From positions 1 to 34,885 of the forward strand of contig JANQVJ010000024.1 of NCBI GenBank assembly GCA_030730365.1: a stretch of DNA of 34,885 nucleotides, read 5' to 3'. Source of the DNA: Verrucomicrobiales bacterium. GTDB lineage: Bacteria; Verrucomicrobiota; Verrucomicrobiia; Verrucomicrobiales; DEV007. The translations under genes were made by a program, and so were the position numbers. Shown in pieces: positions 15,984 to 23,756 of the stretch. The notes under the pieces are model-generated. The model did not search any database. It had not been told where the DNA came from and saw only the letters and a program-made list of their open reading frames with translations. Each line of letters starts with the position of its first letter. The first letter of the stretch is position 1.

Positions 15984-16870
15984 GAAAACTTAACGGATTG
16001 GAGGAGTAATAAGGCGAAAAAGGCACAAAATGCCAAACCTATCCTAAGCGCACCAAGGGGTGGGTTTTCAACCCTTATTTTCAGGTGTTGATCCCAGAGG
16101 CAATTACCAGTCGACTGAATACGAAAGAAACTAAAAATCATGCCAATGAGGATGAGGGGGAACTGGTAAAAGCCCACGCCCATGACGTAAACGTAAAATG
16201 ACCGGCCCAGCGCCCTCTTCATCGGGACAGGCTCGCCGTCTTCGGTTTTTACCTTCACTCCGAAGATGGCTTTGCCCGGGGTCGTGCCGAAGAGGTGGAT
16301 TAGCACTGCCTCAATGAAATGCCAGCCAATCAGGGCAAAGAAGAGTGTTCTGGCAAAAATGAGTGCCTCGGGTTTCTGCATTTCCGCCATGTAGCGGTTG
16401 AAAACCTCAGTCATTGAATCGCCCGGGAGCGCCTCGGGAACCATCACATCCGACAGTTGGAAAATCAGGACTGAGACCGCCGTGTAGTCGAACATCCGCG
16501 CCCAGAAGCGGATGAAAGGCCTCGCCCGGGCCGCGTCGACCGGGGGCACAGGGAGGAACACCGGCGCCACTTGCGTTGGCGGGAGGGGTGCATCCCCGAT
16601 TTCTCCGGCGTGGGGATTGACCGGCTCGGGGGCCGGCAGCGGCGGAGGGATGGGAACGGACCGTGTTTCCACTTCTCCGGAGTTTCTCGCTTTGCTGCGC
16701 TCGCGCAGCATCTCCAGCGCTGGAATATCGCAGAGTGGTTTCCACGTGTCGAGATCGCGGTGCCAGGCCAGAGTGTCGGCCGTCACTTCTCCGCTTTCGA
16801 GAAGGTCACCGACTTTGAAAATGGAATAAGGGCCCTTTCTGGAGCCGTCGATGGAGAGGTAGAAATCCAT
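15980..16870 (-). CDS. GYF_2-RDD domain integral membrane protein
   Basis: This 296-residue protein joins two modules. Residues 1-55 form a GYF_2 (DUF4339) domain: YLSIDGSRKGPYSIFKVGDL followed by AWHRDLDTWKPL. A proline-rich linker (about 70-115) follows. Residues ~118-275 form an RDD domain with ARMFDY and the hallmark GTTPGKAIFGVKVK, and a final helix lies near 280-292. GYF domains bind proline-rich peptides in eukaryotes. In bacteria this module is fused to many membrane proteins without a settled role. RDD proteins have been linked to ion or antiporter functions in some species. The start at 16870 is chosen because it begins the GYF_2 domain; earlier in-frame codons overlap the preceding permease. 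It is translationally coupled to GH57 by an ATGA overlap. Confidence 0.85.
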   Translation of the reverse strand: MDFYLSIDGSRKGPYSIFKVGDLLESGEVTADTLAWHRDLDTWKPLCDIPALEMLRERSKARNSGEVETRSVPIPPPLPAPEPVNPHAGEIGDAPLPPTQVAPVFLPVPPVDAARARPFIRFWARMFDYTAVSVLIFQLSDVMVPEALPGDSMTEVFNRYMAEMQKPEALIFARTLFFALIGWHFIEAVLIHLFGTTPGKAIFGVKVKTEDGEPVPMKRALGRSFYVYVMGVGFYQFPLILIGMIFSFFRIQSTGNCLWDQHLKIRVENPPLGALRIGLAFCAFFALLLLQSVKFS

Positions 16871-16925
16871 AAGGGAGGAGGAGCGGTGGGGGCCGCCGAC
16901 AAGAGCGGGGAAAGAAAAAGAGGGG

Positions 16926-18272
16926 TTATTCGCTGCGGAGCGCCTTGGCCGGCTGCATCGAGGCGGCAATGAGGGCGGGCACGAGAGAGGCGACGGTGCA
17001 GGCGAGAAAAGCGCCTACGGAAATGATGATCGAGTCGCGCATCGTCTGTTTGGCGGGGAGTCCGCCGTCGACCTTGTAGATTTCTTCCGAGAAGATATCG
17101 ACACCGAAGGTGCTGCCGACCCAGCCGGCCATGTCATTGCGGAAATACAGCGTCAGTTGCGCGAGGAGCAGTCCCACGACGACCCCGACGATGCCGACCA
17201 TGATTCCCTGGACGAGGAAGACCCACGCGACCTGCCCCTCGAGCGCGCCGAGCGCCTTCAGCAGGCCGATCTCGGACCGCTTTTGATAGGTCACCGTGAT
17301 CATCGTGTTCATGATGCAGAAGCCGCCCACGATCATGATCATGAAGAGGATCAGATACATCGCCTGGCGCTCCGCCGCGACCGCATCGAAGATCAACTTG
17401 TGCATCTGCACCCAGGTCATGACGCGGTAGTGCTGGGGGAGAAAGGAGTGGAACTTCTCCTGATATTTGTTCGCCTGAAACCCGTCGTCCGTCCGCACCG
17501 CGATGCCGTGGCATTCCTCGAGGTCGAAGTTGTAGAGGACCTGGGCCGTCTCGAGATGGACAAAGATGATGTTACTGTCGAAATCCCAGTGCCCCGAGTC
17601 GAAGATGCCCGTCACCGTGACCTCCTGCGGCGCGGTCATCTCGCGGATCTCGTTGACCCCGGCCTTGCGACCCTCTTCATCCTCCGCCTGCTCCATGCGG
17701 TCGAGTGACTGCATGATGGAGTCGATGTCCCGCGGCGAGTAGAGCAGGATCTTGTCGCCCACCTTGATATTCTGCGCCTCGGCGATGCCGTCCCCGATCA
17801 CGGCGGAGTAGAAGTCTTTCAGGTCAAAATCGCCCACCGGCACCGTCTTCGTCGGGTCGGTCGGATTCTTCGGGTCGAAGGTCTTCGCCAGTTTCGCCCG
17901 CATGCGCTCGAGTTCCTCGCCCTCGGGTGGAAGGATGCCGCGAATCATCGGCGCGCTCCGCAGCCCTTCGAAGTCCATCACGACCTGCCCGCGCACATAG
18001 GGCGTCACCGAGATGACCCCCTCGACCTCCGAGATTTTCTCATACACCTCGGGCCAGCCCCGCAGGATCCCGCCCGAATCGACCACGAGATGCGGCTCAA
18101 AGCCGAGGATGCTCTCCTTGATGCGCTCCCCGTAGCCGGTGAAGACGGCGATGACGACCGCGAGCAGCCATACCCCGAGGGCCACTCCGAGGATGGAGAT
18201 CACCGTGATGATGGAGACAAAGGTGCGCTTCGGCTTGAGATAACGGCTGGCCAGGAAAGGACTGAAAAGCAT
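16926..18272 (-). CDS. LolC/LolE-like ABC permease, copy 2
   Basis: This 448-residue inner-membrane permease belongs to the LolCE/FtsX-like family, which extracts lipoproteins from the inner membrane for delivery to the outer membrane. It has one N-terminal helix (IITVISILGVALGVWLLAVV), a large periplasmic domain (about 50-300) and three C-terminal helices. These include MYLILFMIMIVGGFCIMNTMI and the cytoplasmic coupling segment QKRSEIGLLKALGA. The protein is a close paralogue of the next gene upstream, with a roughly 12-residue insertion near FDPKNPTDPTKT. No LolD ATPase is in the window. The frame is open for another 219 codons upstream, but that part reads an alternative frame of the neighbouring copy and is not real. 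Confidence 0.92.
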   Translation of the reverse strand: MLFSPFLASRYLKPKRTFVSIITVISILGVALGVWLLAVVIAVFTGYGERIKESILGFEPHLVVDSGGILRGWPEVYEKISEVEGVISVTPYVRGQVVMDFEGLRSAPMIRGILPPEGEELERMRAKLAKTFDPKNPTDPTKTVPVGDFDLKDFYSAVIGDGIAEAQNIKVGDKILLYSPRDIDSIMQSLDRMEQAEDEEGRKAGVNEIREMTAPQEVTVTGIFDSGHWDFDSNIIFVHLETAQVLYNFDLEECHGIAVRTDDGFQANKYQEKFHSFLPQHYRVMTWVQMHKLIFDAVAAERQAMYLILFMIMIVGGFCIMNTMITVTYQKRSEIGLLKALGALEGQVAWVFLVQGIMVGIVGVVVGLLLAQLTLYFRNDMAGWVGSTFGVDIFSEEIYKVDGGLPAKQTMRDSIIISVGAFLACTVASLVPALIAASMQPAKALRSE

Positions 18273-18290
18273 GACGGAGAATGGACTTCC

Positions 18291-18303
18291 GCCTACCGTA
18301 GCC
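18291..18303. repeat. Imperfect palindrome upstream of permease copy 2
   Basis: GCCTACCGTAGCC lies 18 bases before the copy 2 start. It matches the perfect palindrome GGCTACGGTAGCC at 19671-19683 upstream of copy 1 in 11 of 13 positions, and each is preceded by GACTTCC. The shared block shows that the duplication included the 5' leader. Confidence 0.55.
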
Positions 18304-18320
18304 GCTAATCGGCATTTCGA

Positions 18321-18336
18321 CAGTCGAATTCCGACT
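18321..18336. repeat. Hairpin between the two permease copies
   Basis: CAGTCG-AATTC-CGACTG forms a six-pair stem with a five-base loop, directly after the stop codon of copy 1. It has no T-tract, so it could be an attenuator or an mRNA processing or stabilising structure within the operon. Confidence 0.35.
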
Positions 18337-18340
18337 GGCC

Positions 18341-19651
18341 TTATTCGGTGCGGAGCGCCTTCGCCGGTTGCAGAGACGCGGCGATGAGCGCCGGGATCGT
18401 GGCCGCGACGGTGCAGGCGGCGAAGGCCCCCGTGGCGATGATGACCATGTCCCGCAGGGTCCGCTTTGCCGGGAGTCCGCCGTCGACCTTGAACGCCTCG
18501 TCGGTGAAAAACCCGACGCCGAAGTTCTGCCCGAGCCACGCGGCGAGGTCGTTCCGGAAAAAGAGGGTCAGTTCCGCGAGCCCCAGCCCGACCACGACCC
18601 CGAAGGCGCCGACCATCATGCCCTGAGCGAGGAAGATCCAGGCGACCTGGCTGTCGACCGCCCCGAGCGCCTTGATCAGACCGATCTCGGCCCGTTTTTG
18701 ATGCGCCACCGTGATCATCGTGTTCATGATCGAAAAGCCGCTCACGATCACGATCATGAAGAGGATCAGGTACATCCCCTGCCTCTCCGCCGCGACGACA
18801 TCGAAGATCACCTTGTGGATTTCGCCCCAGGTCATGACGCGGTAGGGCGGAGGGAGAAAGGCGCGGAACGTTTCCTGAAAGCGGTTCGCCGCGAAGCCGT
18901 CGTCGGTCCGCACCGCGATGCCGTGGCATTCGTCCTCAGCGACCTTGCAAAGGATTTGCGCCGTCTCGAGAGGGACGAAGAGGACGTGATTGTCGAAATC
19001 CCCGTTACCGGATTCGAAGATGCCTGTCACCGTGACCAGTTGCGGAGCAGTCATCCCGCGTATCCTCGCGACCTCCGCCTTTCGTGCCTCCTCGCTCGCT
19101 GCGCCCTCCATGCGGTCGAGCGCTTCCATCATCGCGCTGATGTCGCGCTGCGAGTAGAGCTCGATCGTGTCCCCGACCGCGGCATCCATGCCTTTGGCGA
19201 TTCCGACCCCGAGCACGGCCGAGTCGGGGGTGGTGAGGTCGAAGTCACCTGCGGGCAGATCCTTCGCCATCTTCGCCCGCCTCAGCCTGAGTTCTTCGCC
19301 CTCGGGCGGCAGGATTCCGCGCACCGTGGGCGCGAGCCGTTTTTTATTGAAATCCATCACGACCTGACCCCGCACAAAAGGCGTCACCGAGACGACACCC
19401 CCGACTGCGGAGATTTTCTCCCGCACTTCCCGCCAGCCTTCGAGGCTCCTGCCAGAATCGATCACGAGATGCGGTTCAAAGCCAAAGATACTCTCCTTGA
19501 TGCGTTCCCCGTAACCGGTAAAAACGGTGATGACGACAGCGAGCAGCCACACCCCGAGGGCCACCCCGATGATGGAGATCACCGTGATGATGGAGACAAA
19601 AGTGCGCTTCGGCTTCAGATACCGGCGCGCCAGAAATGGGCTGAATAGCAT
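18341..19651 (-). CDS. LolC/LolE-like ABC permease, copy 1
   Basis: This 436-residue paralogue of copy 2 has the same topology: one N-terminal helix beginning IITVISIIGVALGVWLLAVV, a periplasmic domain, and three C-terminal helices ending LIAASLQPAKALRTE. The first 60 residues of the two copies differ at only a few positions, and conserved blocks such as CHGIAVRTDDGF and FMIVIV persist throughout. LolC and LolE form a heterodimer with LolD in gammaproteobacteria, so two diverging copies could play those two roles here. A macrolide or other FtsX-type export role is possible. The gene is first in the minus-strand run (19651 to 13809), diverging from the adenylate-kinase-like gene across 75 bases. 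Confidence 0.92.
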   Translation of the reverse strand: MLFSPFLARRYLKPKRTFVSIITVISIIGVALGVWLLAVVITVFTGYGERIKESIFGFEPHLVIDSGRSLEGWREVREKISAVGGVVSVTPFVRGQVVMDFNKKRLAPTVRGILPPEGEELRLRRAKMAKDLPAGDFDLTTPDSAVLGVGIAKGMDAAVGDTIELYSQRDISAMMEALDRMEGAASEEARKAEVARIRGMTAPQLVTVTGIFESGNGDFDNHVLFVPLETAQILCKVAEDECHGIAVRTDDGFAANRFQETFRAFLPPPYRVMTWGEIHKVIFDVVAAERQGMYLILFMIVIVSGFSIMNTMITVAHQKRAEIGLIKALGAVDSQVAWIFLAQGMMVGAFGVVVGLGLAELTLFFRNDLAAWLGQNFGVGFFTDEAFKVDGGLPAKRTLRDMVIIATGAFAACTVAATIPALIAASLQPAKALRTE

Positions 19652-19670
19652 GACTGGGGAGTTGACTTCC

Positions 19671-19683
19671 GGCTACGGTAGCC
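19671..19683. promoter_or_regulatory. Perfect palindrome upstream of permease copy 1
   Basis: GGCTAC-G-GTAGCC is a six-pair inverted repeat with a single central base, 19 bases before the permease start and 43 bases from the divergent kinase start. The near-copy before permease copy 2 and the central position in the divergent gap make it a candidate operator or RNA hairpin. Confidence 0.4.
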
Positions 19684-19726
19684 CGTTATCCTCCATCGGG
19701 TAGTCTAAATCATCCTGACAAACACC

Positions 19727-20353
19727 ATGATCGGCGAACGACCTGACAAGTACAAGGCCTTTATTTTCCTCGGCGCGCCCGGCTGCGGCAAGGGCACCCA
19801 GGGCGAAATCCTCGGGGCCATCCCCCGTTTTTATCATTTCTCGATGGGGGACGCCTTCCGCTCCATGGACACCCGCACGCCGATTGGGCAGGAGTTCATC
19901 TCATACTCCCGCAAGGGCGAACTCGTTCCCGACGAACTCACGATCCGCTATTTCAAAGTCCAGATCGACGCCCGCGCCGATCTCCACATGTTCAAGCCCG
20001 ACATCGATATCCTCATCCTCGACGGCATCCCGCGCAGCGTCGAGCAGGCGCTCATCCTCGAGCAATACATCGACGTGCTCCAGCTCTTCCACCTCTCCTG
20101 CCCTAACCGCGACGAGCTCATCACCCGCATCCGCAAACGCGCCCTCAAAGAGGGGCGCATGGACGATGGCAGCGAGGAGGTGATCCAGCGCCGCATCCGC
20201 ACCTACGAGGAATCAACCAAGGAACTGATCGAGCACTACGCCGACCGGCGTGCCAACATCAACGCCAATCAGGCACCGGTGAAGGTCACGCACGACATCC
20301 TCAGCGTCATCCTCAGTCACCCCGAGTGGCAGGCCCATCAGGGGGACGACTGA
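19727..20353 (+). CDS. Adenylate kinase-like nucleoside monophosphate kinase
   Basis: This 208-residue P-loop kinase transfers phosphate from ATP to a nucleoside monophosphate, probably AMP. Walker A GAPGCGKGT is at 16-24. The NMP-binding segment runs FSMGDAFRSMDTRTPIGQ. LDGIPRSVEQA corresponds to the LDGFPR motif with Ile in place of Phe. DDGSEEVIQRRIRTYEESTKEL is the C-terminal helical part that normally follows the lid. The lid itself is short, without a zinc-finger insert. The changed LDGFPR motif and the short lid suggest a second, non-canonical kinase rather than the housekeeping Adk. The start has no Shine-Dalgarno sequence. The gene converges with the ThuA-domain gene 15 bases downstream. 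Confidence 0.85.
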   Translation: MIGERPDKYKAFIFLGAPGCGKGTQGEILGAIPRFYHFSMGDAFRSMDTRTPIGQEFISYSRKGELVPDELTIRYFKVQIDARADLHMFKPDIDILILDGIPRSVEQALILEQYIDVLQLFHLSCPNRDELITRIRKRALKEGRMDDGSEEVIQRRIRTYEESTKELIEHYADRRANINANQAPVKVTHDILSVILSHPEWQAHQGDD

Positions 20354-20368
20354 GGCTCGGGGACGGAC

Positions 20369-21451
20369 TTATTCTTTCGGACCGGTTTCGCGGAAGGGCC
20401 ACTCCGGCGTGCCTTGGGGATCGACCGCAGCGGGCGACTTGCCGAGGGCAAAGTCAGAAGGCATCAGATTGCGGCCGGGCCAGAAAGTCTCGTCCTTGAT
20501 GAAACCGAAGAAGCTCGGGTAAAAGGGATCCACGTAGGCCACGTCGGCTTTTTCCGGAACTTCGATCCCGGTGAGAAAATATGAGGCATTGACGATGAGG
20601 CGACGCAGGTCCTCGCTCACGAGATCGACCGAGGCTCCCGCCGTGCAACAAAAGGCCTGACCCTTAGCGGTGCCGTTCGGGGCGGTGTATGCACGCACCC
20701 ACGCGAGCGCCTGGAGCGGATTGTTCTTCTCCCCCTCGACCGCTTTCGAGGCAGGGTCGAGTGTCTCAGTGACCGCGCCGCGGAGCAGGACGGTCTCATC
20801 ACCCTTGAGATTTTTCACCGTGTAGACGTCGGACGGGGCAAAGACATCCGCCACGCTGCGGAGGATGGGGTGATTGGCATTGGCCTCTTCGATGACACCG
20901 CGGGCCCCTTCGGTCTTGTGGCCGCCGTGGTGGGCGACCCAGGTCTCGCCGAGGATCTTCATGCCGAAGCCGCCTTTCTGCCAGTCACCGTAAGTCCAGC
21001 CGCCGTCCTCCATTTTTCCGGCAAAGGCGTGGGTCGAGGTGCGCAGGCCGATGACGGGCTTGCCGGCGTTGAGAAAGGCTGTGATCGGCGCGGTCTGGTC
21101 CGCCGGAAGATCGCGGAAACGCGTCGAGATGATGAGCAGATCCGCGTCCGCGAGGGCTTCCGTGCCGGGGATGTTTTTCTGATTGTTAGGATCAATGAAT
21201 CCCTTTTCTGGATTCACCGAAAAGAGCACTGTGGTGTCGAAGCCGTGCTTTTGGCTGAGGATTTTCGCCAGCATCGGGAGCGCCTCCTCCGAGCGGTATT
21301 CCTCGTCCCCTGCGATAAAGACGATCTTTTTGCCTTTGCCCGGACCTTCCTTACCGGCAAAGTGTAGTCTCGGCCCGTCGGCAGCGGTGAGAGTGGACCC
21401 GCCAAAGGCGAGGGCGAAAGCGGCGGCGAGGAATCGGTATGGAGATTTCAT
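20369..21451 (-). CDS. Secreted ThuA-domain protein
   Basis: This 360-residue exported protein has a signal peptide at residues 1-23 (cut near STLTA). The ThuA-like fold, related to class I glutamine amidotransferases, starts KKIVFIAGDEEYRSEEALPMLAKIL. It includes ADADLLIISTRFRDLP, GKPVIGLRTSTHAF and GETWVAHHGGHK. ThuA is named from trehalose utilisation in Sinorhizobium, where it works with the Gfo/Idh/MocA protein ThuB on 3-keto sugars. Exported ThuA paralogues are abundant in Planctomycetes and Verrucomicrobia and are mostly uncharacterised. It faces the oxidoreductase gene divergently across 280 bases. The function is probably carbohydrate turnover in the periplasm. Confidence 0.85.
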   Translation of the reverse strand: MKSPYRFLAAAFALAFGGSTLTAADGPRLHFAGKEGPGKGKKIVFIAGDEEYRSEEALPMLAKILSQKHGFDTTVLFSVNPEKGFIDPNNQKNIPGTEALADADLLIISTRFRDLPADQTAPITAFLNAGKPVIGLRTSTHAFAGKMEDGGWTYGDWQKGGFGMKILGETWVAHHGGHKTEGARGVIEEANANHPILRSVADVFAPSDVYTVKNLKGDETVLLRGAVTETLDPASKAVEGEKNNPLQALAWVRAYTAPNGTAKGQAFCCTAGASVDLVSEDLRRLIVNASYFLTGIEVPEKADVAYVDPFYPSFFGFIKDETFWPGRNLMPSDFALGKSPAAVDPQGTPEWPFRETGPKE

Positions 21452-21731
21452 GAGAGGTGCGGCGAGATATCAGACGCAAAGGTGATCTTAAGCCCCGCCC
21501 GAGGAAATTGCCATGGCGAGATCAGGGCGCGCCGCCGTCCCCGGGGCGAGGGGGGAACTCCGCCTGGAGAAGCCTTTTTGCCTCGTCAGGGGCGGCATCG
21601 ATCCCGGCAAGCTTTTCGGCGAAGCCGGCATGAGGCGTGGACAATCGCGAGTTGCACCCCCAACCTTCTTTGGCCTGATGAGGCGGGTAAAAGGCTTGCC
21701 CGGCGGCGATTCTTTGGCGAGCATTCCCGCC
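21452..21731. other. Divergent intergenic region between the ThuA gene and the oxidoreductase gene
   Basis: This 280-base region must contain both promoters, but I see no clear -35/-10 pair. On the minus strand a frame ending at 21522 reads PHAGFAEKLAGIDAAPDEAK. This looks protein-like but has no good start codon, so it may be a gene remnant or chance. Confidence 0.3.
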
Positions 21732-22805
21732 ATGTCATCTCCTGTCAAAATCCTCGTTGTCGGCTGCGGCCACATGGGCAAATCCCACGCCAAGGCCTAT
21801 CATGCGATGCCCGGCTTTGAAATCGTAGGTGTCGTCGCCCGCGGCGAAGCCTCGCGCCGTGATCTTCTCGATGCCCTCGGGGCCGAGTATCCCCAGTTCT
21901 CGAACTACGAAGAGGCTCTCGAAACGGCAAAGCCCGACGCCGTCTCGATCAATACCTATCCAGACACTCACGCTGATTACACGAGAAAGGCCTTCGCGGC
22001 GGGTTGCCATGTCTTTCTCGAAAAACCCATCGCCGTGACCGTGGTCGAGGCCGAGGAAATCGTCGCTGCGGCACTGGCGGCGGACCGCAAGCTCGTTGTT
22101 GGATACATCCTCCGCGTTCATCCCACCTGGGAGCGCTTCATCGAAGTGGCGCAGACCCTTGGCAAACCGCTCGTGATGCGCATGAATCTCAATCAGCAGT
22201 CCTCCGGCGACATGTGGCACACCCACCGCATGCTGATGAACTCGATGTCGCCCATCGTCGACTGCGGCGTCCATTACGTCGATGTGATGTGCCAGATGAC
22301 GCGCTCAAAGCCGCTCCGCGTCAGCGCGATCGGGGCCCGTCTCAGCGAGGAGCTCGTCCCCGGAATGTACAATTACGGCCAGCTCCAGGTTACCTTTGAA
22401 GACGGTTCGGTCGGCTGGTATGAGGCCGGGTGGGGCCCGATGATGAGTGAGGTCGCCTTTTTTGTAAAAGACGTCGTCGGTCCAAAGGGCTGCGTCAGCA
22501 TCGCCGGGGTGAACGAGGGCGAGACCGCGAGCGACGATATCGATTCACATTCCAAGGCCGCCACGCTGAAACTCCACCATGCTGAACTCGGACCCGACGG
22601 AAAATTTTCCCGCCCCGACGAGATCATCGACTGCGCCGACGAGCCCGATCACGACGGCCTCTGCGCCCGCGAGCAGGAAGTCTTTCTCGATGCCATCGTC
22701 AACGACGTCGATCTTACCGATCACATGGACGACGCGATTAACAGTCTCCGCATCGTTCTCGCAGCGGATGAGGCCTTCCGCAGTGGAAAAATGGTCGAGC
22801 TCTGA
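21732..22805 (+). CDS. Gfo/Idh/MocA family oxidoreductase
   Basis: This 357-residue NAD(P)-dependent sugar dehydrogenase-like enzyme has a Rossmann fold starting KILVVGCGHMGKSHAKAYH with GxGxxG at 11-16. The conserved EKP is at 97-99, with K98 the usual catalytic lysine. The substrate-side GVHYVDVM segment near 178-185 supplies the expected His and Asp. There is no Tat or Sec signal, so it is cytoplasmic, unlike many planctomycete members of the family. The family oxidises sugar hydroxyls, commonly at C3. The ATG at 21732 follows CCCGCC and is chosen because the Rossmann fold begins there. The frame is open 73 codons further upstream without protein-like content. Next to the ThuA and DUF1080 genes it suggests keto-sugar metabolism. 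Confidence 0.92.
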   Translation: MSSPVKILVVGCGHMGKSHAKAYHAMPGFEIVGVVARGEASRRDLLDALGAEYPQFSNYEEALETAKPDAVSINTYPDTHADYTRKAFAAGCHVFLEKPIAVTVVEAEEIVAAALAADRKLVVGYILRVHPTWERFIEVAQTLGKPLVMRMNLNQQSSGDMWHTHRMLMNSMSPIVDCGVHYVDVMCQMTRSKPLRVSAIGARLSEELVPGMYNYGQLQVTFEDGSVGWYEAGWGPMMSEVAFFVKDVVGPKGCVSIAGVNEGETASDDIDSHSKAATLKLHHAELGPDGKFSRPDEIIDCADEPDHDGLCAREQEVFLDAIVNDVDLTDHMDDAINSLRIVLAADEAFRSGKMVEL

Positions 22806-22959
22806 GTGGGGAAATGGGAAAGAGCGGACAAGTCCTTGTCGTGTTGAGCGACTCGGAAGAAGTTCCCGGGACGACTTTTGTGAATGCCTCGGTCTGTAAC
22901 GAACGCTACTGTCCTGACAATGCCCCGCGGCACGGGGTCCTTTCCCGATAATTCTTTTG

Positions 22960-23718
22960 ATGAAACGATACCTCCTCGCCGCCTCGATTTTTCTTGTTTC
23001 AATCGCCGCTTCTTGCCCTGCCTTCGCTGATGACAAAGTCCGGCTCGAGAGTGGCGCGCTCGTCTTTCACGACACCTTTGATCGAGATGAAGACGGCAAT
23101 CTCGCCAAGGCGATCGGAAAGGGTTGGAACAGTGCCACCGCCGATCGTGTCCCGGCGGTCAGGCAGGTCGATCTCGACGAGGGCATCATGAAGATCGCCA
23201 GCGCCACGAAAGAGGCCGGGCACGCCGCTCATATCCATCACGAAGCCGGCTTTAGCGATGGCGGTGTCGTAATCCGTTTTCGCTTTCCCGGATTAAGCAA
23301 AGATGAGGGGCTCCAGCTCGGCTTCGTCGATCGCGAAGTGAAGGGCGTCCATGCCGGGCATCTTTGTTACGCCGTTCTCGCGCCTGACAAAGTCACCCTG
23401 ATCGATCATAAAACCGGGATCATGAACCTCGCCAATCGCCAGCGTCGCGACGATGCGCTCGCGGCGAAAGAGAGAATCCCGAAAGACCTCGAAACGCTCC
23501 TCGCCACGAAACAGCACAGCGAAAAGTGGAAAGCCGACGAAGAGTGGCACGAGCTCGTCCTCGTCACCGAAGGCGACGAAATGCGCCTCAGCATTGACGG
23601 TAAGTTACTCGCCACTCACCGCTCCGAAGGCTTCGCCCATCCCATGAAACGATGGTTCAGTTTCCTTGTGTCCTCGACTGTCTGGGTCGATGAGGTGAAG
23701 ATCTGGAAAATCAACTAA
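22960..23718 (+). CDS. Secreted beta-sandwich (DUF1080/LamG-like) protein, function unknown
   Basis: This 252-residue exported protein has a signal peptide at residues 1-23 (cut near CPAFA). The body, from ALVFHDTFDRDEDGNLAKAIGKGW to SSTVWVDEVKIWKIN, has the start and end pattern of concanavalin-like jelly-roll domains found in planctomycete secreted proteins. Sequence similarity to the adjacent DUF1080 protein is only at the level of architecture. It may bind or cleave a glycan. The ATG at 22960 is preferred over an in-frame TTG one codon earlier. The 154-base gap before it contains the hairpin CCCCG-cggca-CGGGG (22923-22937). It lies 38 bases before the DUF1080 gene, suggesting co-expression. 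Confidence 0.7.
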   Translation: MKRYLLAASIFLVSIAASCPAFADDKVRLESGALVFHDTFDRDEDGNLAKAIGKGWNSATADRVPAVRQVDLDEGIMKIASATKEAGHAAHIHHEAGFSDGGVVIRFRFPGLSKDEGLQLGFVDREVKGVHAGHLCYAVLAPDKVTLIDHKTGIMNLANRQRRDDALAAKERIPKDLETLLATKQHSEKWKADEEWHELVLVTEGDEMRLSIDGKLLATHRSEGFAHPMKRWFSFLVSSTVWVDEVKIWKIN

Positions 23719-23756
23719 GCGCCCCTCAATGCGACGCCCTGCTCCCTGTGATCCCC

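Noticed and set aside
18273..18929. 219-codon extension of permease copy 2 upstream into copy 1
   Set aside because: It reads an alternative frame of copy 1, with Arg/Gly/His-rich nonsense, while copy 1 is an intact permease in its own frame.
18368..19648. 426-codon plus-strand frame opposite permease copy 1
   Set aside because: Rich in Asp, Arg and His with no hydrophobic core; a mirror of the codon bias of the real gene.
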